Program-made: the position numbers and the translations under genes
Shown here: positions 32,100-43,218 of the stretch, in pieces
How positions within the stretch are numbered: position 1 is the first letter of the stretch
How the letters are laid out: every line of letters starts with the position of its first letter
The notes under the pieces: model-generated
The model's input: only the letters and a program-made list of their open reading frames with translations
Told to the model about the DNA's origin: nothing
The model's database searches: none
Assembly: GCA_030248295.1 (NCBI GenBank)
Contig: JASANH010001643.1
Span: forward strand, 248,001-312,000
Direction: 5' to 3'
DNA from: Mesodorylaimus sp. YZB2_4
Lineage: Eukaryota; Nematoda; Enoplea; Dorylaimida; Dorylaimidae
DNA length: 64,000 nucleotides

Positions 32100-32760
32100 C
32101 ATTCGCGTGGAAGCTGATGGCCGCCTTGGTGCAGGTCAACGTGAAATCGCCCAGTACCGCCGAAATGCTCCGAGTGGAGAGACGGAAGCCAAACGTGGAG
32201 ACAGTCTCGGCTGTCGAGCAGGCACGGTTCAAAGCCCTCCTGCCATCGTTCGAGGAAGTCAGTGTCCAGTCCAGGATGCCCTACTGTTGATGTGGTGACC
32301 CACCGAAGGACGCTGTTTTGTGTGCTGGTCCCCGCGCAGCCTCGCTTAAAACCCTTCCCTGGTCAAACTTGCGGACCCGTATTCTCCAGTGCGGGGTCCA
32401 CACTTCAGAAGTCGTTTTTGATCGATATCTCCCGAACCGATCAAAATTTCGCGAAATCCCATCGTAGGGTTCTCGGGTGCCATGTCCCGCATGCTTGGGT
32501 CGAATTTCATCAAAATCCGTCGAACGGTGCCCGAATGGCGCCGAAAAACCTTCCCGGAACTATATAGACCTCGTTTGTAACGTAAAGTACCGTAGTTATG
32601 TAGAGCCGCGAGAACTATCTTCTAGCACAGATATCGTACAGTAGCTACTTGATGTTACTAGCAGTTTGACCAGGGAAGGGTAACTAGGTTTGGCTGGTGG
32701 CCGGCTTTAGAAAAACGGGCTTCAGTCCAAAAAAATTTGAAAAGATCTTATCGGGGAAAA
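32100..32760 (+). mobile_element. tRNA-derived SINE, family C, copy 1, split by a MITE
   Basis: 32100-32350 plus 32682-32760 matches the copies at 39708-40245 and 48743-49095. The head has a class-II-tRNA-like box A (CTCCGAGTGGAGAGACGG) and box B (GGTTCAAAGCCC). The body is CGAGGAAGTC, CAGTCCAGGATGCCCT, GTGTGCTGGTCCCCGC, then CTTGCTTA and the 3' part GCCGGC...AAAAACGGGCTTCAG. The 331-bp MITE at 32351-32681 sits between GCTTAAA and GGTTTGGCTG. Confidence 0.7.
32351..32681. mobile_element. MITE with perfect 19-bp terminal inverted repeats, nested in SINE C
   Basis: The left end ACCCTTCCCTGGTCAAACT (32351-32369) is the exact reverse complement of the right end (32663-32681). The 331-bp element has no ORF of note. 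Comparing with uninterrupted family C copies shows it was inserted at the conserved GCTTATAAGG site. The exact target-site duplication is ambiguous (2-4 bp, A/T-rich). Confidence 0.85.
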
Positions 32761-33219
32761 TGAGAAAAAGCAACACAGCAACACACAATGAGCAAAGTGA
32801 GATGCTATTGCCTCGTAAATATCCACATCCCTGGCTCTCTACCCGAGCATCCTATGGATCAAAGTGTGCGAAGGAGTCCACCCATCTGAACATACATTGC
32901 TTACCGATTAGAAAATCACTTTGACGTTTCCTCGTCGCGGCTAGCACCCATCGTCGGCCCCAAAACTTGTGTCAGCTTTTTTTAGCCATATCGATTCGAG
33001 TTCGACAACCCACACGATTTTTTGTCCGATGATAACTCAAAATCAGTGCGCACAAAATCGATCGCTCACGATTATCGATATCGCGACTATTTTACCGCCA
33101 TATGGCAAAAATATGCTGAACGACACATTACACTTGCACATGATTTCACGATCAGTCATCTACAATCTTATATCATAACAAACAATAAAGCACGCATACA
33201 ACCCAATTAAAAATATAGA

Positions 33220-36200
33220 TTACTTCTTCCGACCTCGCTTGGCCTTGGGTGTTGTCCCCGACTTCCTTTCGCCACTCTGGTCTCGTGACCTCGCGCTAGG
33301 ACCTTGCGCACTGACGTCGATAACTCTGCCCCGCAATTCCAACATTCGTTTTTCCTCTGTATCAGAATCGGATTGCTCGGAGGACGTTTCTCCCGAAGAT
33401 GACGATGAACTGCTCGCATCTTCATCAAAGAACGTTTTCTTTACCATCGCCCTCCTCGCTGCGGCTAGTTGCTGTCTTTTGGATGAAGCGCTTTTTCGAA
33501 CAGACACGGTTGGAGAACGTTGAGTCGCTCGGACCGCTTCCACCGACACAGATACGGTCTCTGGCCTCGCTGCTGTTCTCTTACGGACAATACGTACGGG
33601 TGACGACTGACTGGAACTTGATTCGTCCGCTACCCTCTCTCCTCCAATGCTCTTGTCCTTGCCTAGAGACGGAGTTCGGGGAGTCCGTTGATTTGGCGCT
33701 CTCTTTTCCTTGTCCTTGCTCGGCGATGGAGTTCGGGGAGTAAACGGAGACAGTTGACTTGCGCGGGCCAAAGGCGGCCGACGCAACTGATCAAGGAAAC
33801 TCTGAGTACTGTGAAAACTCGAAGACGAATTCGACGACCGATCTCTGCCACCAGGAGTACGAAATAGCGATCCCGTTTCGACGATCATGGATGACGTATC
33901 CGACGTAGCTCTTTTAGGACGAGGGGTGCTCGAAGTGACAACGTCCATTCGTCTTCCACTCCTAAATACGTCACAAAATAAAAAACCCACTCGCTATATT
34001 CAAAGCCTCAGCTCAGAACTGCATCACGTCCCCTTCCTCCAAAAAATTAAAGACCAAACCTTGTGGTCGGCGAAACTCCCGATGTGCTAGGACCGTCGGC
34101 TTGTTCACGGAAGTTTGGCAGCACGGATAATGATCGTCGTTCATTATCACGATCCATTTCCTCCTCGAGACGATCCAACGGCGACAAACGGTTTTGCAAA
34201 TCCTCCCGTTCCTTTTCCGGCAATTGCGAGATAAAATCTTCTTGCACTCTAAAAAAAACCAAAACCAGTCGCGTCTCACCTTTCGCACAGACCAAACGCA
34301 AACCGCACTTCTTCACTTCCTCGACTCTGGGATCAGTTATATCGAGCTCTTTGACACCTCGCCCATAAAGTTCTCCTTTCGATCCCCCATGTAACGAGAA
34401 AGTGTAATCCGGTGGTTTCACAAAACCAAAGTGGACATTGGTCAGCAATACAAACTGACCAGCCTAAAATAGGAATAATTGGTCACAATTCAAATAAAAT
34501 GCAAAATAAACTTTTGTATACCATCAAGCATCGAGCCACATCCCGATGCTGATCATAAACGAATACATCAACACTGTAATCAACAATCGCATTGTCCAAC
34601 TCCTTGTCAAACGAAAGAACCGGCACAGTTTCACCTTCGATATCCACTTTCACAGACATTCTAAAAAAAACTGGTCATACCTTCGCTGACTCTCCGTCAG
34701 ATTCCTCCTTGACTGGCAAGACATTATCGCAAACTACAGGCCGCCGCGGATGGTAAGCTTAGTCCTTCACCAGCCGCCGACCCAACCCGATCTTTCTTTC
34801 GTTGATAGAGGGCAACGCAGTCAGGAGGGGAGAACACGAAGATATTTTCGCAGGAATTCAAATCCTGATTGGCAGACCCACAGCCAAACCTGGATCAGCG
34901 GGTCGGTTTAGCCAGGTCGACGCTGGCCTTCACCGCACTTTAGATGCTACCAGCTGTAACGCAGGCGCATCATTTCCGCCGCAGTGCATGCTACCCCTTC
35001 ACGCTGTGAGCCTACTGTATATGTATTGTCCCCTATGGGAATTTTCGTCCCAGCCAACGAGCATACCCACATTGGTCCATCAATGCCTAGCCCGCCCTTC
35101 TACGACCATGTCCAGAGGGAGTACAATCTGGTGAGAACATAAGATTTCAAACAGATTTCTCATGCCCCTTTACCCCTCGCAAGTCTCAGGGTATCTGAAA
35201 CGGGGTGGTAACCAATACGGAGCCCCCTGACCACCGGTCCATAAAGTTTCGACGCAGACGATTGGGCGCGGCACAAGTAAAAAGCGGTCTTTTGGGCATC
35301 TGGAAACCTAGGACCACTTTCACAGTCAGTAAGCTGCATGTTAACTTTAGGACATGTCTGAGGGCAAAAAGCGGTCGCTGGTGTTTTCAGTCTTTTTCAT
35401 AATCTGGCCATTATTACTTTCATTCCAGCATCGACTGACCCTACCCTTGGCCTAGATCCCAATCCCGATCCAATCCGCTTCAAAAAATAAGATTGGTGGG
35501 GTGACGTGCTTGGCACTAAGTCCTCACGAACCTACTCTGTTTCCTCGCTGTCACTCTGTCAGACCACTTCAAAGGACAAAAGAGAATTAACCAGCGCTTA
35601 AAGTGGGAATAAATGCTGACAAGAGGAAGAACGGGATTTTCTTATTATAGTATGCCACACCTAATCACTTTCCAGCAAACAGAGCACTAAAAATTTTAGT
35701 TACCTATCTGGTCGATCCAGCACCTGGGGCCGGTTTCATAATAAGCTAGGACATGTCCTAGATATTGGGACACCCTAAGTCTTATCCTACATCACTGCGA
35801 TTTTATCGTCCTAACTTTAGGACATGTTCTAGCTGATTGTGAGACCGGCCTCTGGATCGGTCGATGCTGGCTTTTATTAGCTTTCAAGCACAAAGCAAAA
35901 AACTATAACATACAGTACAGTAAGTTAGTCCATTTGAAAGCTGTGTGCTCCCACGACAACTGTAGGAGGTTCATAATTTGAACATATAATGAACCTCGTC
36001 TAATCAATCGCCCTCAATCATTGGACCTCGCCCAAGGTCCAATGATTGAGTATTTGCGTGGTTTAGCGCACAACTTTCCACTGGACTAATTTAGTGTACT
36101 GTATGCTATAGTTTCTTTGGCTTTATGCTAGGAAGCTAATAGAAGTAATAATGGCCAGGACCTGAAAAATTGAAAACACCTGCGGCCGCTTTTTGCCCTA

Positions 36201-37951
36201 AGACATGTTCTAAAGTTAACAGGCATCTTACCGACAGCGAAAGTGGTCCTAGGTTTCCATACCGCTTTTTGCTTGTGGGGCGCCAAAATGACCTAACGCC
36301 TAAACATCCGCGCCAAAACGTCCTGCTTCGCCTCACCACGTGGTAGAAATTTTTGAACAGAGGGGAGTACTGGGAAATCTCGCGCCTTTTTCGAAAACCA
36401 CAAAACATCAAGAAAAATTTTAAAAAATTTCGACACCCTTTTTGGAAAACCAGGAAACGCCATGACCAGATCGGGATTTTGGCGGCTGACCCCTTCTGAC
36501 TTTGGCGAACGATTCGGGTGCTGCCAGGCGGTCGGAATGTTGATATTCTTCCCGACGAAGAGGCATGAGACTGGTTGAATTTCCTTCTTTAGCCGCCACT
36601 CCAGGGACTCCTGCTCTCATATTTCCCACAGCCGAGTGCACTACCCTCTTCTGTCTATTGCACTTACAAACCTTGAACACTTTGTTCCATCCCATCCACG
36701 AATAATAATGGGTCTTGACGAGCGAACACTTTCGAAAACGCCAACCACCTGCAGTAGTATGTTTCCATAGCGTTTTAGTTCAAAATGCTTTAACGGAGTG
36801 ATCAATTCATTTCTTGCCACTGTGCCGTCAGTGGGTCTTCCTCGAACCGATTTCTCCTCGCTGATTTTAAACCAACTACGAATGGACCGCACCTATAAAA
36901 CATATTCCTCAAGACACAATCAATCGAGACATCTGACTACCCACCGTATCGTGATCACTATCGCCGATCGTAAAGTTCAAGCTGGAAGATATGGGGGTCA
37001 GATCTGATCCGGGAGTACCATCAAATAATAACCAACTCAGACCAAATTTTTCCATTCTGCCGAACAATTGCATAGTGCCGTGTTGAACTCTCGCCTTCAA
37101 GCGAAAAACTCAAGTTCCGAAAAATGAAGTCTAGAAAATGCTCTGCTCTCACCGAGATTCGATGCAATCGTAAGACATCGCCGACTTTGGCCTGACGAGG
37201 GAGTGTATCCGGAGCACGAGAAGCCAAGAAACAAACAATATGCCTGTCGTAACCCAGGGATGGGTCAGTTAAATAAATTTTCAGATTTCCATTGTCCAAA
37301 ACTTAAAAAAGGACAACAGACTCTGAAAAAAACGCCAAAACAGCAAAAAATCTTACCAATCTTATTCTTGATTACACCATAGACGCTAAGTTTCATCGCT
37401 TCGGTGACATTTTCCAGCGCAGTATAGTCAGGATCGAGCGGCAGTCCTGACGACCGTTCTTCCACCTCAAGTTTCTGTAATTTTGAACAAAAATGGAGGT
37501 CTTTCCGTTACACTACGATAGAATTCCAACATACGTATATTTCTCCATTAGCGTCCTGGTCGTCCATCGTCAACTCAACGTCAAATAAGTTTATTCTCGT
37601 TGAATTTGCATTTGCGTCAGATGTAAATCGGAAATTGCACGCGAAGATTTTCGCCTATAGGAAGTTATATGGCTTTTTAATTCAAAAATAAAACTTGACC
37701 AAATTTCCTCACTGGAAGAGAAATACATTGGGCGAGCAAGATGAGAGAGCGGCCATTCAAATTCAACACTCCTCGGCGTCCTGTCGCTGAATCGTCATCC
37801 ACGTTGACTAAAATGCAGAAGAGGACTCGAATGTTTGAACTTTTAGCTTACTATCAAACATAGAATGCTTACGTTCGTCGAAAAACCAACGCTGTCTTGC
37901 TCCGCCACCTGTGCATTCAGCTGGTGCTGCGGCCAAAGATTTTATTTCGAC
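33220..37951 (-). CDS. POT1: POT1-type telomere single-strand end-binding protein (two OB folds)
   Basis: Ten exons join in frame: 37951-37873, 37807-37713, 37654-37535, 37474-37357, 37301-37153, 37094-36945, 36892-36672, 34660-34522, 34463-34060, 33961-33220, giving at least 738 residues; the first exon begins at an acceptor, so the true start lies further right. OB1 reads YTALENVTEAMKLSVYGVIK, IYLTDPSLGYDRHIVCFLAS, then LPRQAKVGDVLRLHRIS and FGLSWLLFDGT. OB2 reads IIRGWDGTKC, VDVFVYDQHRDVARCLMAGQF, FSLHGGSKGELYGRGVKELD. This order and spacing are those of POT1, which caps the G-rich 3' telomere overhang in shelterin. The C-terminal 250 residues are Ser/Arg/Lys-rich with no obvious TPP1-binding OB3. 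The roughly 2 kb intron 34661-36671 is packed with inverted-repeat elements; all other introns are short. Confidence 0.85.
35723..35855. mobile_element. Short MITE nested in the POT1-intron fold-back
   Basis: The ends CCTGGGGCCGGTTTCATAAT and the complement of the right end (CCAGAGGCCGGTCTCACAAT) form a roughly 38-bp imperfect terminal inverted repeat, both continuing into AGCTAG[GA]ACATGTCCTA. Total 133 bp, non-coding. Confidence 0.7.
35892..36124. mobile_element. Second MITE nested in the POT1-intron fold-back, with central perfect hairpin
   Basis: Outer arms AAAGCAAAAAACTATAACAT and the complement of the right end AAAGCCAAAGAAACTATAGC match over about 65 bp (both with TACAGTACA and TTAGTCCA). 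Near the centre is a perfect 15-bp stem: 36013-36027 CTCAATCATTGGACC with 36036-36050. Confidence 0.7.
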
Positions 37952-39707
37952 CTAAAATAAAATGTAGGGTATCACGTTTGAATCACATTAAAAGTACGAA
38001 TGAATACATTCCAGGTTCTACGCACATAAAAACATAAAAGCACTTCTCAAAAATAGAAAACCGGCTATCTTTTGTTGGAGCAGAAACGTAGATGCACAAG
38101 TGTTACTCCCAACTGCAAGTATACCTTACAGGTCTAGTCGTCAGCCAAACACTAATACTGAGCGACAGATGGCACGCACCTCAATCTGCACTGCACTGGG
38201 CTACGAACTGAAATGACCAAACCTAAAGAAGCAAAAGTACTAAGGCAAACATAGTCTACTTATTCCGCGCTAAACAACACCAGTCACCCCATACAGGACC
38301 CCATATTCCATGCCCAAAGTGATGAGACAGTAAAGGGACCTCAACGTTCAAGTATATAGCAGTCAAAACATGAACCTGGCGCAACGCCTGCCCTAGTTTC
38401 CGAAAATGCGGCAGTCTGACGTCATTCAAGTACTTGTCCTTTGATTAGCCGTCGACCCCAGCACCAGTCCACTCGTATTACTATGTAGCTATCTCACATT
38501 ACAAAGGCGGTCGCGGTGGAGCGGTTCGGCAATCGTCTCTCCATATTGCTTGGGAGCGAGTGGCTGGACTCGTCCCAGGTTCGATCCCCGGCCATGGAGG
38601 CAAGTATGGGCAAGGGGGGTAGGGGGTAAACCCCTCCTGTTGGGTCGGCCCTCCCCCCTCAGGTCCAGCAGAAAGAAAAAAAAGGAAGCAAGCAAAAGCG
38701 ATCAAACTGTATCTGGGCTGGACCAAGCCCTGGCCTCCGAGCACGGGCCAATCGTCCAGCCAGCCTACAGTACTGTATGCAAACAGTCATACAACTCACT
38801 CACTCTACTCGACCCAAACCTGACCTGTCTCACACGCAATCAGATCAGGCTTGCGTTGTCATAGCACAGGAAAGCTAGCCTAGCCTGGCCTGGGCTAGTT
38901 CCGCTTTTTTCTTCTTCTTAAGTACAAGTCAGTATATATTCACAAGCTTGACTCACCAAGCTCCTAGCCTGACCTAACCGGATAGCCAGCAGCCAAGTCC
39001 TGCTTGTTCTATTATCTACATATCAAGCAAGGTCCCTTGCTAGCCTGCCGGCCGGGGCAGCCTGCTTCATCTAATTGTATCCGGAAACAGCTCTCACTCG
39101 AGGCACTAACCAGCCTGATGCGCGTTCGTATCAACGGTCAAGCCATCGAACATTTTGATGCAGGAAAGTACGCCACAAAATGGATCAATCAAAAAGGCGT
39201 GAAAACGGATGATCCAACTCAAATTAGGCGAAAGAAACTGCCTCGTGATGTTCTTGATGAAGACAGTGCCGATCAGGATGTCCCAAACGTCTATTCGGAG
39301 CCAAGCAAGATCTTTTAAAATCACGCTTGGATTTGAATGTGTTGTGCTGTGCTTCTTATCGTTAGTCAGCTCTCAATAATCAGAAAACAACGTTATAATA
39401 ATAAGTCAAAAAACCAGTGCGTTGCTTTCTATTCTCACAATCAGTCAAACACTTCTAAGAAGGGTATTGAAGTCAAGGAAATACTGAAGGATATAAAATG
39501 TTGAAGCATACGAGTAGCTTTCACAACAGGAAAATGCGCAAAAGGCGCATGATGAAGCAGTAATGTCTAAAAGTTTCGCCTCCGCCCCCCCCCGCCCCGC
39601 ACCCTGCGCGTAGCGTAGCGCTGCGCTGCGCGGCCAGCATTCATCTTAACCATCTCTCCTACACCCCCAAAAACCCCCCTAACTAAGCCGACCTTGCCCA
39701 TACTTGG
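37952..39707. other. Intergenic stretch with a SINE; unresolved 5' end of POT1 may lie here
   Basis: The first POT1 exon starts at an acceptor at 37951, so a further exon or start is expected just upstream, but no clear one is visible. The SINE at 38503-38745 is listed separately. A frame ending at 39318 (Lys/Asp-rich) lacks domain support. Confidence 0.45.
38503..38745 (+). mobile_element. tRNA-derived SINE, family B
   Basis: The head GCGGTCGCGGTGGAGCGGTT holds a class-II-tRNA-like box A (GGTGGAGCGGTTCGG) and, 58 bp on, a perfect box B (GGTTCGATCCCC) with flanking CCAGG...CCGGCC acceptor-like pairing. The body contains a GGGGGGTAGGGGGTAAACC stretch and ends in AAAGAAAAAAAAGG. Only one copy was noticed in the window. 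Confidence 0.65.
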
Positions 39708-40245
39708 ATGGAGGTCGGTTCGTGAACCATAAACCCTCGCTGTCCTTGCACGCCAGGCCGTGGGTGACTCACACGGTACCGCCCAGGTGATCCGAGTGGA
39801 GAGACGGAGGCCAAACGAGTAGACAGTCTCAGCTGTCTAACACTGACTGGGTTAAAATCCCGGCACTTTTGCTGTTTGGTCCCCAACATGGTATAGCTTA
39901 GGCTGGTATTAGGCTTAGGCTCAGGATGGCATATGACTTGGGCTCAGACTGATACTAGGCTTAGGCTTAGTCTGGTATAAGAATTAAGCTTAGGCTGATA
40001 TTAGCCTCCAGCCAGCCTTATACCAGCCTTCGCCTGGGGACCAAACGGCAAAAGCGCCCAAATCCCACCCGCCATCGTCCGAGGAAGTCGGTGTACAGTC
40101 CAGGATGCCCTCGCGTGGAGGTGCTCCTAGCGGAGAGGGACACGTAGAGGGACGCTGCTGAGTGTACCAGGCACCGCAAAACCTTGCTTATAAGGCTTGA
40201 CTGCTGGCCAGCTATAGGCAAAAACGGACTTCGGCGAACAAACAT
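39708..40245 (+). mobile_element. tRNA-derived SINE, family C, copy 2, split by a TTAGGC-containing MITE
   Basis: 39708-39861 plus 40060-40245 aligns to copy 3 (48743-49095): GGCCGTGGGTG, ACGGTACCG, box A GATCCGAGTGGAGAGACGG, AGACAGTCTCAGCTGT, box B GGGTTAAAATCCC, then CCGAGGAAGTCGGTGTACAG, CAGGATGCCCTCGCGTGGAG, CTTGCTTATAAGGCTTGACT and GGCAAAAACGG. The insert at 39862-40059 is flanked by AAATCCC on both sides. Confidence 0.75.
39862..40059. mobile_element. 198-bp MITE with internal TTAGGC-rich degenerate repeats
   Basis: Terminal inverted repeats GGCACTTTTGCTGTTTGGTC and, on the other end, the complement GGGCGCTTTTGCCGTTTGGT, both continuing CCCC. The target-site duplication is AAATCCC (39855-39861 and 40060-40066). 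The interior is a degenerate roughly 30-bp repeat (CTGGTATTAGGCTTAGGCTC, CTGATACTAGGCTTAGGCTT, GCTTAGGCTGATATTAGCC) that holds several copies of TTAGGC, the telomere hexamer of nematodes. Confidence 0.75.
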
Positions 40246-41009
40246 TTCAAAACAATAGCTGACACTATAACACATGCTATCGAGCAATTTTTGATGATCT
40301 TTCTCCATTAAATTCGCGATAGGTCGGGATCGGGAGTTTTGCATTTTTCTGCTTCTTGCGTATGAGCCTACAGTATTTTCCTCCCTGAAGCAAACGTTTC
40401 AGTCATACAGCTTTTTTGAAACTTCTAAAAAGGACGCTTCTACAGAAACTGCAAGCAGATAAGCCATGGCAGCTTTCCTTCCTCCCCCCCCCCCCAGAAT
40501 TGCGCAAAGAACTTGCTACAGGTTGTGATAAATCAGGCAGTACCTTCCAGCCTACAATAGCTTGCTTGCTTTCGTTTGTATTGATGAAGAATCTGAATGC
40601 CAAAACGTTGGTATCGGGATGCCGACCTATCGCTACATTAAATGTATGTTATGTAGGACCTCTATAGTCATTTTTCATCAATTTTTTAGCCCTATAGATT
40701 AACTATAGCCAAAAAATGCACAGAATAAATCGGGTTCGCAGTCTCATCGCACGAGATTGCCTAGTGATGGGTGCAAGCATGCTAGCACTAGCACTAGCTA
40801 GTGCTAGCACAATACATTCAATCTGGATGATTAAGATTCGACAATTTTCAGCCTGAGGTTGGATTTCAGGGAAAATTCAGGACAGTCAACTAAAGAACAG
40901 CGAGGCGCCCGCCAACAATCTGCCGGTACTAGAACGGTTGAACTCTCTGTCTACCCCGAAACACGACCACAAAAAAAGACGATCGAGAAACTATTACGGA
41001 CACAATTTT
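40246..41009. other. Intergenic stretch with short homopolymer and palindrome
   Basis: Contains a C-run near 40487-40497 and a short palindrome AGCACTAGCACTAGCTAGTGCTAGCA-type cluster near 40775-40810. No supported gene. Confidence 0.5.
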
Positions 41010-41288
41010 TCATTTTTCGAATGAGTAAAATGCATCAACATAACAGTTTGTATTCCCCTGGATATTCGCCTCCTGTAAGCGCGCATTTCTTTCTCCCGCA
41101 AATAGTCACGATCAGAAGATAAAGCAGAGCCTTACATAAAGATAGAATTCTCCAGTTTCCGGTTCACCGCTCTTCAGCAAATCATTGATCGTAATTAGCC
41201 GTTTTCCAGCGACTCGCTCTAAAGCTGCTGCTTTTGATAAATCAAAAAATCGAACATGATTTGCTTCCACCATTTCTGCATGTCTCAT
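41010..41288 (-). CDS. Candidate two-exon small gene, 71 aa
   Basis: Exon 41288-41136 (MRHAEMVEANHVRFFDLSK..., ending GEFYLY) has a good donor GTAAGG; exon 41072-41010 follows an acceptor CTTACAG and stays open for 20 codons to a stop. The phase is consistent. There is no signal peptide and no family I can name. The frame is also open upstream of the ATG, so an additional 5' exon is possible. It lies divergent to the nucleotide-sugar transporter with a 284-bp gap that could be a shared promoter. It could equally be a chance frame. Confidence 0.3.
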
Positions 41289-41572
41289 TGAATAAAATTT
41301 AAAAAATCTAGATCGATGAACACGTTGATGCACGTTTTCCCACTACTAGCAGACAATTTGTGAAACTAATGTCTGCTCTTCCCGCGTATGTTCATTTGGC
41401 AGTTATAAAAGTAGATATAAACTTTAGTCGACGGAGTGAACTTTCGCCGCGGCAGCCAACGGATAATAGCCTCTGGGGCGGATATAACCCGTGTCTGGAT
41501 GTAGCTATAGTTTTGCATTGCATATGTAGGTGCTGCTATTTTCTTTTATCTAATCTATTCCAATATTTTCGA

Positions 41573-43218
41573 ATGGATCGTTTATTCCCGGATAAATTGC
41601 ATTTCTTTTTATTCTCTTTTTACATTTGTCTCTTTGTCGATCAAGGACTTTTGGTGACTGCGTCAAAAGAATCGGATGGATCATACAGTTATAATACGAC
41701 GACGGTGGTCCTGTTAACGGAGGCGGTCAAACTATGTTTGGCATTGGGATTGTGTCTGAGAGAAAAGAGCTTCCAGCAGTTGATGACCGATGTGAAAGCG
41801 AGTGGAAAAGTGTTCACCTTGTATTTGATTCCCAGCTTCCTATATTGTCTGTACAACAACTTGGCATTCGTCAATTTGAAGCACTACGATCCAACGAGCT
41901 ACTTTTTGTTATTGAATTTCCGCACGGTGGCAACGGGTGTTGTGTTTCAGGTAGGCACCGTTTTGCATGGCGCAGTTTTCTGAGATGGCAAAGCTGTAAA
42001 AGGTGTATTGAGGTGAAACGAACCTCAGGTGGGTCGCTTATCGTCAGAGTGGGTGTAATTAGTTTTAGTTCTACTACACAGGTCCATGCTTTGCTGATAG
42101 CCACCTGGCATCAGCGCTAGGTAACCTTGGTGACGAACGGACCGGGGGGGGGGGGGGATAATTGTATGGTACCACCAAAAGTAAGAGTATTCGAACCAGG
42201 GATTGGTGCCGTCGGAAAGAATGGCATGCCTGATGTTTTGCGCAACGCAACCGCTCGATCGTACACTAACGTTGGTTAGCACCAACAGTCTAGAATTCAG
42301 ACGAATGATAGACACTAGCTGGGAAATGAGTAAGAGGTAGACGGGAAAGGCCAATTACACGCGATTCGCAACACCGTCAATCAAGATACGCTTTCAATCC
42401 ATCACTGTGATATGCAGCCATCGTTTCTACAGAACACCTCAGGCCCTTATGTGACTTTGTTTTTGTCTTTTTAGTTCCTCTTTCGCAAAAGGCTAACACG
42501 GCGTCAATGGATCGCTTTGTTCGTCCTTACTCTTGGTTGTGTCGTGAAACAAGTACGTTTCGACAACATTCATTCTCTACGAATCGAATTGGACTTCCAT
42601 CTGGTCTTGATGCTAACACAAGTATTTTGTTCATGTTTCGCCGGCGTCTACAATGAATTCCTTCTCAAAGACGTCAACACATCCAGTGTTCCCCTGATGC
42701 TACAGAACGTGTACATGTACGTGAATTCGATCATTATGAACGTTGGTTTCCTCGCGTTCAATGGTGGTTTAGGGGCTGCCATCACAGCCGAAGCTATAGC
42801 CAGCGTATGTCGACCCATCGTACTCTCTATCGCTATCAATAACGGCATGGCTGGAATTACGACTAGTTTCTTTTTGAAAATGTTTAATTCGATTTTGAAA
42901 ACGTTTGCTGGTGCGATCGAACTATTACTAACGGCTGTGGTGGCTTGGTTTCTGTTTAATATCAAAATCGATATCTTCATGCTATTCTCGATCGCCTTGG
43001 TTTCCACGTCCATGTATTTGTACAGCACGAATCCAGTGGTCAATAAAGCACTTGGAACGGGTGATCAGAATCGAAGTGGCCCTGATCTGGCCAAAGATCG
43101 AGCGGAAGAGAGCGATGATGAAGTTTTCGTTGCTGATGACCAGGTAGGAAAACGTCTTGCAAGTCGACAAGATGATGGTGTCCTGCCGTTGAAGACCACT
43201 GGCCATAATTTAGTATAA
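41573..43218 (+). CDS. Nucleotide-sugar transporter, SLC35A-like
   Basis: Two exons: 41573-41950 and 42475-43218, phase 0, giving 373 residues. Start MDRLFPDKLHFFLFSFYICL at 41573 puts the first helix right at the N-terminus, as in SLC35A proteins; an upstream non-ATG extension is rejected. Around nine to ten hydrophobic helices are visible. Family signatures are VVLLTEAVKLCLALGLCL (the KxxxC helix), YNNLAFVNLKHYDPTSYFLL, and CFAGVYNEFLLKD with SSVPLMLQNVYMY. It would exchange UDP- or CMP-sugars for nucleoside monophosphate across the Golgi membrane. The C-terminal tail is acidic and cytosolic (DRAEESDDEVF). The intron is 524 bp and holds a 14-base G run (42144-42157). Substrate cannot be assigned. 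Confidence 0.88.

Larger units (their letters stand above)
31710..33219. other. Intergenic stretch mostly made of a SINE with a nested MITE
   Basis: Upstream of the phosphatase. 32100-32760 is repeat (separate entries); no gene is seen in the rest. Confidence 0.6.
35265..36284. mobile_element. About 1 kb fold-back element in the large POT1 intron
   Basis: Arms 35265-35428 and 36131-36284 are reverse complements over about 155 bp. Shared blocks: AAAAAGCGGT, GGAAACCTAGGACCACTTTC, GTTAACTTTAG, ACATGTCT, GGGCAAAAAGCGG and TGGCCATTATTACTT. The interior contains two further inverted-repeat elements, so this is a composite. It has no transposase-like ORF. Confidence 0.8.

Noticed and set aside
37741-37957. 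Plus-strand start MRERPFKFNTPRR with a possible intron
   Set aside because: The same region reads better on the minus strand as two POT1 exons with good GT-AG borders and consistent phase.
38503-38600. Possible functional tRNA gene in the SINE B head
   Set aside because: Box A and B are present, but the acceptor and anticodon stems do not pair fully and a SINE body follows directly.
39004-39318. Lys/Asp-rich plus frame ending at 39318
   Set aside because: Weak acceptor, no donor partner, no recognisable domain; kept only as a remark in the intergenic entry.
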